Assembly: GCA_015680905.1 (NCBI GenBank)
Contig: CM027377.1
Location: 56,441,501-56,505,500 of the forward strand
Reading direction: 5' to 3'
DNA length: 64,000 bases
DNA from: Coptis chinensis
Taxonomy: Eukaryota > Streptophyta > Magnoliopsida > Ranunculales > Ranunculaceae
The notes below the pieces were generated by a model. That model made no database searches and had not been told where the DNA came from. It worked only from the letters and a program-made list of their open reading frames with translations. Every line of letters starts with the position of its first letter. Position 1 is the stretch's first letter. Shown here one piece after another: positions 10,992-21,006 of the stretch. A program made the translations under genes and the position numbers.

Positions 10992-11644
10992 GTGCAAAAA
11001 CTATGTATATGGATATTTTGTCGTTTCGCTTATGTATATGTATTTCGCCATGTATGTACGAACTAGGTTGATTTGTACTTTTCATTATTATTTTGTTTAA
11101 TTTGTATTATTATTATTAGAGCAGTGAGTGAATGTCCTATGACACTTCACTATCACCCAACTAAATAAAATCTTTCATACTCGAACTTCATTCTGCACTA
11201 CTTTTTAAATAGCATTACATTCCATTTCTCTAAATCTTATGGCAAAGTTCTGCTACGCGGTCATTAGAGGGTGGCAACTAGGTATATACAAGCACTGGAG
11301 TAGCTACAGGGACTAGGTAACTAAAATTATCTCCCTCCAATGATTTTCAAACTAGATTCTCATAATTCCGTTTACTTTCTCAATCCTTTAGTACACGGGA
11401 CTGTGAACCATTTCGTGAACAGGTACACAAATTTGCTGGCCAAGACTACATTGGATATAATTTTATTGAAGAGGCGGAGTTACTGCTTAGAAAGAAAAGA
11501 ACCAACAATTACTACAATGAGTTCAATCAGACATTAAAAGAGACAACCGTACCACCCATATGGCCCATACCCACGGTCAGCACTACTATAGGAGAGACTT
11601 GCGTGCAAACCGAGCACAACAGCCAATCAGTTTTACTTAGGAAC

Positions 11645-11716
11645 ATGGCTCTCGTTATTATTGGCCTACTTGTTGTTCTTATTGCTCTAATGGTTAGGTT
11701 GATTTTGCTGTTCTAG
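11645..11716 (+). CDS. Candidate 23-aa hydrophobic peptide, copy 2
   Basis: It starts MALVIIGLLVVLIALMVRL and ends ILLF and TAG. Compared with copy 1 it has F4V and G14A plus changes in the last three residues, all hydrophobic or conservative apart from loss of Q. The upstream block (CACTACTATAGGAGAGACTT) and the downstream 80 bp are also shared. It is either a tiny membrane-peptide gene or part of a non-coding repeat whose frame survived by chance. Confidence 0.3.
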   Translation: MALVIIGLLVVLIALMVRLILLF

Positions 11717-11944
11717 GTGCAAAAACTATGTATATGGAAATTTTGCTTATGTATATGTATTTCGCCATGTATGTACGTACTAGGTTGATTTGCATGCTGC
11801 GCTATGTACTTGCCTATTTTGCTGACACCTTTCTCTAACTGCACTCTTGTGTAAGTGTGCTACAAATATACTGCAACAGAAGATGTGGGCTCAAACACCA
11901 GACCTTCTAGGAGAGACGTTAAAACCGATTTTCTGTTTCTTGTT

Positions 11945-12130
11945 GTTGGACATGTTATATAGTGTCTTGCACAGCTTATGCAGTGTCATATATATATAAG
12001 GTGGATACAAACAAGCTAATAAGCATAAATGAAATAGGTGTTCAAGACACTATATAAGTAGTTCAAGACACTAAGTAAGTTGTCAAAGACACCATGACCG
12101 TTAACGGATAATCCGTTTAAGAGAAGGGGG
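11945..12130. repeat. TATATAGTGTCT / AGACACTATATA repeat, copy 1
   Basis: TTATATAGTGTCTTGCACAG is followed by its inverse CAAGACACTATATAAG and a block ending ATCCGTTTAAGAGAAGG. The same order of words recurs at 20290-20450. The region is fold-back in character and non-coding. Confidence 0.6.
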
Positions 12131-12239
12131 ACCATACACAATTTACTTTACTCTGCCCATTTATTGCAAATTTCTACCCACTAAAAACTTATGGATTTCA
12201 AGATGGTTTATTATTGGAATATCCTTGTATCCTTATACA

Positions 12240-12467
12240 TCAAATAGGAAATGATACTCTGAATCATAGAACTATAATGAAATATATGAGCAACCAACAT
12301 TTATCAAATTTTAAAAAGAGTCAGAAGAAATGGTTCGATCCTCTTATTTCTCAAACCGAGAGATCCATAAATCGAGATCCTGATGCATATAGATACAAAT
12401 GGTCCGATGGGAGCAAGAATTTCCAGGAACATTTCGTTTCTGAGCATAAGAGTCGTTTTCAAGTAGT
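12240..12467 (+). pseudogene. ycf2: Chloroplast ycf2 fragment in nuclear DNA (NUPT), left part
   Basis: The translation from [20 protein letters not shown] through [20 protein letters not shown] to the SRFQVV block matches plastid Ycf2, a large plastid protein essential for plastid function in most land plants. This copy has small deletions relative to typical ycf2 and lacks both gene ends, so it cannot be functional. The reading frame is still open, suggesting a fairly recent transfer. It stops at 12467, where an LTR retrotransposon begins, and resumes at 20009. Confidence 0.9.
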
Positions 12468-12948
12468 TGTTTCAACCAAATATGATCAAAACACTAAGTG
12501 GTGACGAAAGAGATGAAGAACGTAGAAAAGTAGTTAGAAAAGTGATGATGATTGGGAGAATGATGAGACTGTACCTTTCGGTTGCCTACGTACCCAAATT
12601 ATCGATGAGATCAAGTCTCAAGAACGTAGTTCTGTATGAAAAATAGTTTTGTATTTATATGTGTAGAGTAGAGACTTCTTGTAGCTCAAGTATTCTTGTA
12701 GTTTAAGTAATTGTAAATGAACCTGACTCTTAATTGATGATTATCTCTTTGATATGAAACGAATCTAGACATAAATTAATGTAAGTAAGTGGCAAACCAT
12801 GTGGCTAGGTTCAGCCCTAGACACATGAGTTAATGGGCCTGTACATTGATATATGATATTGCAAATTAGGCTTTAGCCCTATTGATTAAACGAATAAAGT
12901 GGAGACTCCTACCAATATACGTTTGCCACGTAGGTGGGGGTCGAAACA
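12468..12948 (-). repeat. LTR (left; 3' LTR of the minus-strand Tat element)
   Basis: This 481-bp LTR starts TG and ends CA. It aligns with 19556-20008 throughout, with small indels (an extra AGTTAGAAA and a ~17-bp TGTAG-rich duplication here). Confidence 0.9.
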
Positions 12949-12962
12949 CCTCCCCCTCTTTG
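12949..12962 (-). promoter_or_regulatory. Polypurine tract of the Tat element
   Basis: On minus, AAGAGGGGGAGG directly precedes the LTR start TGTTTCGACC. This is the usual priming site for plus-strand DNA synthesis. Confidence 0.75.
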
Positions 12963-13424
12963 GCATGCGAACAAAGTTCATATTTCAAAGAAGAGAAGAA
13001 AAATTCGAGAAAAACTGGAATAAGAAAAGAGTGAGCGGAATGTATAACAAAGTGTCGTGTGAATGTAAACGATAAGAAAATGGACAGTCGAAAAAAATTC
13101 GTGAATTATCGGGAACGAAATAATGTCAAACTAACGTATACGAGACACAATGTAGTTAAATAAAAGATGACTGAAAATGCACATAAAAAATAAAAGATGC
13201 ACAGAAAAAATTGCAACATAAATTGACGGTCGAAATTGTACCGAACGCATTACGTAATAATATGAAAAGTGATTTCGACAACGCATGCTAGCGGAAGATT
13301 TATATTAGGATTAGACAGTTAAAATTAAATGTAGGGGCAGTTTAGTAATAATAGGAAGAAAATGATTTTAAATACGAATTGGATTCGAAGGAGAAGACTT
13401 TAGTAACTAAAACTGGAGGCCAAC

Positions 13425-13610
13425 TTCGGATTAGATAAGAATTTGGATTAAATAAGAGTTCGGATTAGATAAGAATTCGGATTAGATAAGATTTTGGATT
13501 AGATAAGAATTTGGATTAAATAAGAATTCGGATTAGATAAGAGTTCGGATTAGATAAAATTTTGGATTAGATAAGAATTTGAATTAAATAAGAATTCAAA
13601 TTAATTAATG
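13425..13610. repeat. 17-18-bp tandem repeat GGATTAGATAAGAATTC
   Basis: About ten imperfect units alternate GGATTAGATAAGAATTC and GGATTAAATAAGAATTC-like words. The array lies inside the Tat element near its 3' end. Confidence 0.85.
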
Positions 13611-14498
13611 AGAAAATTAACGATAAATATGCATGAGAAAGTTAATTAATGTCAGAAACATGATTCAAGGGAGTGGCAGTAACGTAATAGCAGTAGGAAG
13701 TAAAGGAGGAACTTTTGATATGGACGGAAACAGGGATAATTGTTTGTGTGAGCAGGCATGCATGTGAATTAAAAGGAGGGGGCAAAAGAGTAATAATAAG
13801 AGGTCAACGAGTTAAAATATGAATTGGAATTGAATACAACTGTACATGTGCGTGAACTAGCTTTAGTATATAGAATCCCATTTCAAAAACAAGACTTGGG
13901 ATGGACTTGCAATAATATTTGAACTTGAATGAGAATTGCCTATAACATATCTTCAAAGGAAAATAAAAAACGAAAACCAGAACTCTCTCTCTCTCTCTCA
14001 TAAAGGTCGTCTTCTCCTCTATTTTTGGCTTTTCTATTTTGGGGCAATAAGTGGGATAAGTGGATGCAAAAATTTGTGGCAAGTGGGGTATATATTTCTA
14101 CTATTGAAGAGAATTTAAGTTTCAAATCAGATACCGCAGATCTCAAACAGGTGAACTCAAGAAGACAAAAAAGGTAAGACGCGAGAATATCTTGGGAAAA
14201 ATTGTAAAACTAATATAGGCTGGCATCAAAAAAATGTACAAACTCGGATTTGTTTTGTTATAAGGCGTTACCAATATTGGTGGGAAGTGGGAAGTCTGAA
14301 CATAGCAAGTTCACATCAACATCCATAAGAAGAAGACAAAGAAGATATCATCTTAGAAACTGTTAAACAATCCAAGGACGAGTTTAGGTACTTCAACCTT
14401 AACTCTCGAAAGAATAAGAAACCACTGAAATTGAATTTTCCACAAGACAGAGTGCAAATCCAAACGAATTTTCATTAAGGTCTACTTGTAACTATGCG

Positions 14499-14821
14499 CA
14501 AGAATCAGAAACATTGGCAGCAGAGAATGGTGGTGGTGGAGATGCCTTGGATCGTAATTAAGAGTGTTTAGATGCATTGGATGCAGTGACTGCTGGGAAA
14601 TGGGTGGCTAAGATTTTGTTTGGACTTGAGTTCGACAAGAAGATGCAAGCTAAGAAAACTCGGGATTATTCTGGTGGATGACGAATGAGAATTGCATTGG
14701 CACGTGCCTTGTTCATGAATCCGACCATACTTCTCCTTGATGAACCTACAAATCATCTTGACTTGGATGCTTGTGTCTGGTTGGACGAGATGTTGAAGAA
14801 ATTCGATCGCATCTTGGTCGC
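14499..14821 (+). pseudogene. Captured ABCF (GCN20-type) ATPase fragment
   Basis: Plus-strand translation reads QESETLAAENGGGG, then the [19 protein letters not shown] region, [25 protein letters not shown] and PTNHLDLD, and ends near KKFDRILV. This covers the ABC signature (SGG), Walker B (ILLLDEP) and D-loop of an ABCF protein, a soluble tandem-ATPase linked to translation and ribosome function. Two stops interrupt it (TAA near 14560; TGA replacing the Trp after SGG near 14680). Walker A is absent. The fragment has no intron over ~107 codons and lies between the two LTRs, antisense to the retrotransposon, so it was probably carried by the element. What follows ([19 protein letters not shown]) does not match ABCF. 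Confidence 0.85.
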
Positions 14822-15815
14822 CGCGGCTGGTATCATTGCTCAGGAAACTGCTAGTGATGTTAGGATATATGACAAATACTTGCGCAGATGACAGACATAA
14901 TCTAGGTCAGGATTGATCAGGTTCAAATTGGATCTGCTAGGATATTAAGCTCAACTTGTTAGGTTTCGATCAAAATTGAATTTGGGTTGTCGAAGAAGAC
15001 GGAGAAAAGTTTGGAATATATGAAAAAAATGGTGTCAAAGAGTTTCGACAGTATAAAACAGGTATGTTAGTATTTTTTATCAGTTATCTTAAAATTTTGG
15101 TTAAGTCTAAAAGACTGACGAAAAATTTATATATTCTTGTTGTCGCAAGTAGAAATGGCAGTATCACGATCGAAAGAAATCGACGAAAAAGTCTTCGAAG
15201 AAAAGATTCGAGCAGAAAGATCGCAATGCCTTATAAGAAAGAAAGAAGCTGGAGAAAATTTTTGCTCAGAAAAGCCGTCGAAAAGTGTCGCTCAGAAAAG
15301 TTGATGTAATGCGAATTTTTGCCGCACGGAGAAACGACAGTATTACGAGCAAAATATTTTCACAAAGAGTCGACGGAAAAAAATTTCGCGCAGAAAGGTG
15401 TCAATTAATGCCGTAGAAGAATCAAAGAAGCTAACATAAGTTTCGTTGAGAAAGATCGGCTCAATGTCTTAGAAAAAATAATGAAACTGTCAAAAAATAT
15501 TTAACCGAAAACACGAAGTGAAGCGAATGCAGATTTCAAAAAAGAAAACGGAGATTTAATAGAGCGACTGTAAGACAATTGGTAAAGACAATTAATTAGG
15601 TAATTGTACAAATGTAATACCATAGAGCTAAAAAATTCTTTTGATGAAAAAATAAAAATAAAGTATAGGTTTGCTATTGAATATTGTTGTTGTGTCAGAT
15701 AATATACCCGTGGAAAACTGACAATGTTGTTGATTTATATAGTTGAAATGAAATAGAACGAGACGCCCCCATGTAGAGCAAAACGCCCCCAATGCAAACT
15801 TAACTAGACAAAATT

Positions 15816-17380
15816 AGACTAAGCGAGCGTAAAAGCGGTCAAACATAGACTGATGAAGCTAAACGCAGTAACTTCGTCAGATTTTGTCGTAGCGATAATA
15901 ACGAATGAAGCGAGCGTAAAAGCGTTAAACTTAGACTAACAAAGCTAAACGTGGTAACTTCGTCAGAGTTTGTCGTAATTATAGTAACGAACTAAGCGAG
16001 CATAAAAGCGCTCAAACTTAGACTGACGAAGCTAAACGCGGTAACTTCGTCAGATTTTGTCGTAGCGATAGTAACGAACTAAGCGAGTGTAAAAGCGTTC
16101 AAACTTAGACTGACGAAGCTAAATGCGGTAACTTCGTCAGATTTTGTCGTAGCGATAGTAACGAACTAAACGAGCGTAAAAGCGTTCAAACTTAGACTGA
16201 CGAAGCTAAACGCGGTAACTTCATCAGATTTTGTCGTAGCGATAGTAATGAATTAAGCGAGCGTAAAAGCATTCAAACTTAGACTAACGAAGCTAAACGC
16301 AGTAACTTCGTTAGATTTTGTCGTAGCGATAGTGACGAACTAAGCGAGCGTAAAGGCATTCAAACTTAGACTGATGAAGCTAAATGCGGTAACTTCGTCA
16401 GAATTGGTCGTAACGATAGTGACGAACTAAGCGAGCGTAAAGGCGTTCAAACTTAGACTGACGAAGCTAAACGCGATAACTTCGTCAGATTTTATCGTAG
16501 CGATCGTGATGAACTAAGCGAGCGTAAAAGCGTTCAAACTTAGACTAACGAAGCTAAATGCGGTAACTTTGTCAAATTTTGTCGTAGCGATAGTAACGAA
16601 CTAAGTGAGCGTAAAAACGTTCAAACTTAGACTGACGAAGCTAAACGCGGTAACTTTGTCAGATTTTGTCGTAGTGATAGTAACGAACTAAGCAAGCATA
16701 AAAGCGTTCAAATTTAGACTGACAAAGCTAAACGAGGTAACTTCGCCAAATTTTCTTGTAGCGATAGTAACGAACTAAGCGAGCGTAAAAGCGTTCAAAC
16801 TTAGACTGACGAAGTTAAACGTGGTAACTTCGTCAGATTTTGTCGTAGCGATAGTGACAAACTAAGCGAGCGTAAAGGTGTTCAAACTTAGACTAACGAA
16901 GCTAAACGCGGTAACTTCGTCAGATTTTATCATAGCAATAGTAACAAATTAAGCGAGCGTAAAAGCATTCAAACTTAGACTGACGAAGCTAAACGCGGTA
17001 ATTTCGTCAGATTTTGTCGTACCGATAGTAACGAACTAAGCGAGCATAAAAGCGTTCAAACTTAGACTGACGAAGCTAAATGCTATAACTTCGTCAGATT
17101 TTGTCGTAGTGAAAGTAACGAACTAAGAGAGCATAAAAGCGTTCAAACTTAGACTGACGAAGATAAACGCGGTAATTTTATCAGATTTTGTCGTACCGAT
17201 AGTAACGAACTAAGCAAGCATAAAAGCATTCAAACTTAGACTGACGAAGCTAAATTCTGTAACTTCGTCAGATTTTGTCATAGTGATAGTAAGGAACTAA
17301 GCGAGTGTAAAAGCGTTCAAACTTAGACTGACGAAGCTAAACGCGGTAACTTCGTCAGATTTTCTCATAGCGATAGTAAT
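15816..17380. repeat. 87-bp satellite, ~18 units, each with a hairpin
   Basis: Units begin AAGCGAGCGTAAAAGCGTTC and contain CTGACGAAG, a 13-base spacer, and CTTCGTCAG, followed by ATTTTGTCGTAGCGATAGT. Eighteen units can be counted at ~87-bp spacing. They vary by point substitutions. It lies inside the Tat element between the integrase remnant and the ABCF fragment. Tat-lineage elements are known to carry tandem repeats in their untranslated part. Confidence 0.9.
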
Positions 17381-17589
17381 GTTGCGATGGAAACAAAATT
17401 ATACCATTAGAACCAAAGTGAAAGAAAGACTTTATTGATCACCAAATCTTGAAAAGTGCAAAGATAATAACGGAAAAGAAACTATTGAATTGGAAATAGA
17501 CTAACAAATTTGTGTCCAGTTTTTCGTTCAACTTGTTAATTTTGTCCGCTCACTTAGTAAATTAATTTGTTACGATAAGCAAGAAACGA

Positions 17590-17860
17590 ACACTGCCGGG
17601 GCTGTCGGAAATAAACCAACAATATCAAGGCCCCATTTTGCAAATGACCAAGGTTTATGGATTAGATGACGCCTTCATCATGGGAAGTTTAACCCATATC
17701 ATATATCTTGTTTTTGACAAGGAATACACTTTTCGGACAAACACTTAACATCCGTTGGCATGTATGGCCACCAATACCATTGGGTCATTGCTATGTAAGC
17801 GAGACTTCACCCGGGAGTGGTGTTAATATAGTCCTAACTGAATTTCTTCTAGGCCTAGTA
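17590..17860 (-). pseudogene. Degenerate integrase of the Tat element
   Basis: Minus-strand translation gives VYWWPYMPTDVK, EKCIPCQK (the CC part of the HHCC zinc finger) and PWSFAKWGLDIVG-FPTAPA, a standard Ty3/gypsy integrase block. Stops and frame changes interrupt it. It follows RNase H in element order, as in Ty3/gypsy pol. Confidence 0.75.
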
Positions 17861-18239
17861 AATCGTTCGTTCTGCCCAAAACAACGAAGGAGAGGATTGA
17901 GACTTGTGCCTCTGCGATAGAGTTTTTGGTCATCGGGAATTCTGGAGCATCGGCAGCTGCATGATCGTTGTCGGTAGATACTGAGACATTATCAGTGCTA
18001 AGCTCGTTGGAATCATCTGACAACATAAGTGGTTAATCTAGTGTTGTCGTGATAGCAATGACTTGATTTTTCACGGATCGATAGAATTAGGATGTCGTAC
18101 ATTATAGCGTGGATACTACACAATACTGATAGATATAAAATTTCATGCAATTATTTGAATTAAGTCCAAATAAACAACCATTCTATTATCGCGAAACACA
18201 TATTATCATTCAAAGTGGCTAACGACTAACTTAGAATAA

Positions 18240-18470
18240 TTAATCGTAACTTAGTCTCCCCCAGCTAAAGAGTTGTGCGTATACCGTAAATGATAGTTTC
18301 GGACTCGGCCATATTATTTGGAGCGTCAAAACCCAAACGTAGAGACCTCTCAATTATGTCTTCATTCAGCTTCAAGATGACAAAAACAAGTTCGGAGGCG
18401 GACTTATTATGCGAACTATCGATATAAATCTAGCAATCAGCTGATATATCTGATAAATATTTCAAGTCAT
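18240..18470 (-). pseudogene. Degenerate RNase H of the Tat element
   Basis: Minus-strand translation reads IYIDSSHNKSASELVFVI, then IIERSLRLGFDAPNNMAESE and TIIYGIRTTL, with stops. The layout matches retroelement RNase H (Y-DGSS, TNN-AEYEAL, GL). The catalytic Asp and Glu positions are kept, but YE is changed to SE. A minus-strand fragment upstream (MTDFLIDD) resembles the usual linker. Confidence 0.7.
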
Positions 18471-19537
18471 CGGCCCCGGGAGATACAATTAGGGATCGAC
18501 GTTTTCCTCCTCGAGTAATGCATTTGACATAGGAATATCATCAATAAGAAAATCAGTCATTAGTAAAACAAAAGTTTGTCTCTATTTAATTGTATGAGTG
18601 TCAGAGACAATGTTGTAAATGCTAAGGTAACTTTTCCATTTTGCGACTCGATCCGTAGACATTGTGAAAAAACTTGCATAGCGGATATTCGATAAGTATA
18701 AACTTCGACTATTTCTTCTTTGAAATAAGCTTAAGACATCTGACAGCATGAAATAAGGCCAGTGCAATATTCTCAATACAAGAATGTCTCGATTCAGCTG
18801 ATATAAGAGTCGTGCTAATAAAGAATATGAGACGACTAACGACACTATGAAACGTCAATGGAAAAATATGAATTGGATATGTGTCGCTGAGATTCGTGAA
18901 AAGTACCCATTGAGAAGTCCGCATGCATTGTCTTGAACTCGTGGGTAACCATTACGAACAGCGAGAATCTAATCACCACTTTGTAAACGATCCCACATGC
19001 AACTATGTTGTTGGCGTGTATTACGTTGTGGTGTGACAGATACAACACCATTTTTGAAAAATCATAGATGACCGTACATTGTGAACAACAGGAATCTCAT
19101 CCTCACCACTTAAACGATCCCACACGTTACGATATCATTAGCGTGTGTTATGTTGTGGTGCGATAGATTTCATATCATCTTTGAGAGGAATGGTTCGTTT
19201 CAGACGACGCTTGTAGTAATTGTTATGTTTGTCATACACTCGTGCACTTTTGAAGAAGTGTTTCTCGAAACATATGAAGGACATTATCCGCAACAGATGA
19301 TGAAGAATCGTTAGAGGCAATAACTTTGTGCCGAATAATTTGGCGCATTGGTGGAACGATAACTGGGTCGCATACAATCGAATGTTGAAAAAGAATAGGA
19401 GGGAATAGTCCAATACCGCCAAGTTGACCTTGAACCTCACATTCGCGATAATTGTCAGTATGTGCATCGAGAACTTAGGCTCGTCGAGTATTCGTCATAA
19501 CTTTTGTAGAACGTGATCGTCGGTTTTGAATAAGAAC

Positions 19538-19555
19538 CGCAGACGGCACCAATTA
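19538..19555 (-). promoter_or_regulatory. Primer-binding site of the Tat element
   Basis: On minus, TTGGTGCCGTCTGCGG starts 3 bases after the LTR end. It resembles the TTGGCGCCGTCTG form common in Tat-type elements, with one C-to-T change. Confidence 0.7.
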
Positions 19556-20008
19556 TGTTTCAACCAAATATGATCAAAACACTAAGTGGTGATGAAAGAG
19601 ATGAAGAACGTAGAAAAGTGATGATGATCGGGAGAATGATGAGACTGTACCTTTCGGTTGCCTACGTACCCAAATTATCGATGGGATCAAGTCTCAAGAA
19701 CGTAGTTCTGTATGAAAAATAGTTTTGCATTTATATGTGTAGAATAGAGACTTCATGTAGCTTAAGTAATTGTAATTGAACCTAACTCTTAATTGATGAT
19801 TATCTCTTTGATATAAAACGAATCTAGACATAAATTAATGTACGTAAGTAGTAAGCCATGTGGCTAGGGTTCAGCCCTAGACACATGAGTTAATGGGCAT
19901 GTACATTGATCTATGATATTGCAAATTGGGCTTTAGCCCTGTTGATTAAATGAATAAAGTGTAGACTCCTACCAATAGACATTTGCCACGTAGGTGGGGG
20001 TCGAAACA
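19556..20008 (-). repeat. LTR (right; 5' LTR of the minus-strand Tat element)
   Basis: This 453-bp TG...CA repeat is homologous to 12468-12948. The right flank GTAGT repeats the left one and restores ycf2 reading. Confidence 0.9.
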
Positions 20009-20127
20009 GTAGTGTTCCATCGATTACATATTAATCAATATTGGATTGATTGGTCTGAGGTTGTCGACAAACAAGATTTTTCTAAGTCACTTTGTTTCTT
20101 TTTGTCCAAGTCGCTACCTTTTTTCTT
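20009..20127 (+). pseudogene. ycf2: Chloroplast ycf2 fragment (NUPT), right part
   Basis: After the GTAGT duplication the sequence reads [20 protein letters not shown], then [17 protein letters not shown], which continues Ycf2 exactly where 12467 stopped. Similarity fades after about 20127. Confidence 0.9.
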
Positions 20128-20289
20128 TCATGTGTTCTACACTGTTCTATGGATGCAATATCAAATATCAATGTAAATATGATTCATCGTCTTTCCCACC
20201 ACTTTTTCAAAATTGGAGTAAAATAACTCTCAAAATCCCTTCTCTTAAACTGACAACGGACATGTTCCTCTCCACCATTCTGACCTTAA

Positions 20290-20450
20290 ATTGCCGTGTA
20301 AGCCTATATAGTGTCTTCTATATCGTATATAGTGTCTTTCGTGATAGTTGTTAATAAGGCACATATAATAATATTTTGGGGGATACTGTATAAGCTTTCC
20401 AAGACACTACATAAGATTCCCAAGAACATATCCGTTTAAGAGAAGGCCAG
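20290..20450. repeat. TATATAGTGTCT / AGACACTATATA repeat, copy 2
   Basis: CCTATATAGTGTCTTC and CGTATATAGTGTCTTTC are followed by CCAAGACACTACATAAG and ATCCGTTTAAGAGAAGG, the same order as at 11945-12130. The two copies bracket the ycf2 insertion. Confidence 0.55.
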
Positions 20451-21001
20451 CTCAGAACTGAACCAATTTGTTTTTTGGATGATCAATAACTAATTACTAC
20501 TAACTTTATACGTAATAATTCCTATTTACAAGCAGGCATTCCTATAAAAAAAAAAAAAAAAAACTACAAGGCAAAGTCAAATTTAAAATTAAAGCATATC
20601 AAGGCTGAGTCTGACAATATAACCATTTTTAGACACGTAACATGAAGATATGAACCGTGCCATGAAGATATGTAATACATACGCTGACAATAGGACATAG
20701 AATAAACATTAGTGTGTGGAATAGTTAATATATGGACATGATTGATAACATAAAGACTCGGAACATTCAATAAGTTTGGAATGTTCAATATAGTATAAAT
20801 ACATAATTAGATAAAGATTGGGAACAAAATAAAATATATAGTAATTATATAGTACTGGTTGTAGGCTTGTAACAAGTTTCCATCTCTAGTTAGTTCAAAA
20901 TTCCTCCATACGGAATGAAGTCTGACATTATGGGTAGGATTTTGCTGCTGCCTGACTTTTTTATTTTTTCGACCGACACAACTTTATTAGTACGTAAGTT
21001 G
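20451..21001. other. Gene-poor stretch
   Basis: There is an A17-18 tract near 20547-20565 and AT-rich sequence with no gene I can support. It is the left flank of the Athila-type element. Confidence 0.5.
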
Positions 21002-21006
21002 TACCA

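Larger units (their letters stand above)
10791..11800. repeat. Direct duplication of two modules
   Basis: Module A (GCAGTGAGTGAATGTCCTAT ... CACCCAA-TAAATAAAATC) lies at 10791-10843 and 11120-11173. Module B runs from TCAGCACTACTATA to the CATGTATGTACG region and lies at 10855-11075 and 11577-11795. Module B contains the small ORFs annotated separately. In the second copy about 400 bp of unrelated sequence separates the modules. The copies differ by scattered substitutions and a few small indels. Confidence 0.85.
12468..20008 (-). mobile_element. Ty3/gypsy LTR retrotransposon, Tat-type, degenerate, in ycf2 fragment
   Basis: It is bounded by LTRs beginning TGTTTCAACC and ending GGTCGAAACA. 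Perfect 5-bp target duplications GTAGT lie at 12463-12467 and 20009-20013. Orientation is minus: beside the right LTR is a PBS-like TTGGTGCCGTCTGCGG, and beside the left LTR a purine tract AAGAGGGGGAGG. In element order it holds unreadable gag-side DNA, RNase H remnants, integrase remnants, an 87-bp satellite, an ABCF host-gene fragment (antisense to the element) and a short 17-18-bp repeat. No readable gag, protease or reverse transcriptase remains, so it is not autonomous. The Tat assignment rests on the PBS context and on the RNase H and integrase motifs. Confidence 0.85.

Noticed and set aside
12214-12504. An intact 96-codon gene
   Set aside because: It is an internal ycf2 piece running into an LTR; neither end is native.
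14685-14891. A functional small ABC ATPase
   Set aside because: Walker A is missing and stops precede the frame; it is a fragment of ABCF.
15816-17380. A CRISPR-like regular array
   Set aside because: Units are contiguous 87-bp repeats with no unique spacers, in a plant retrotransposon.
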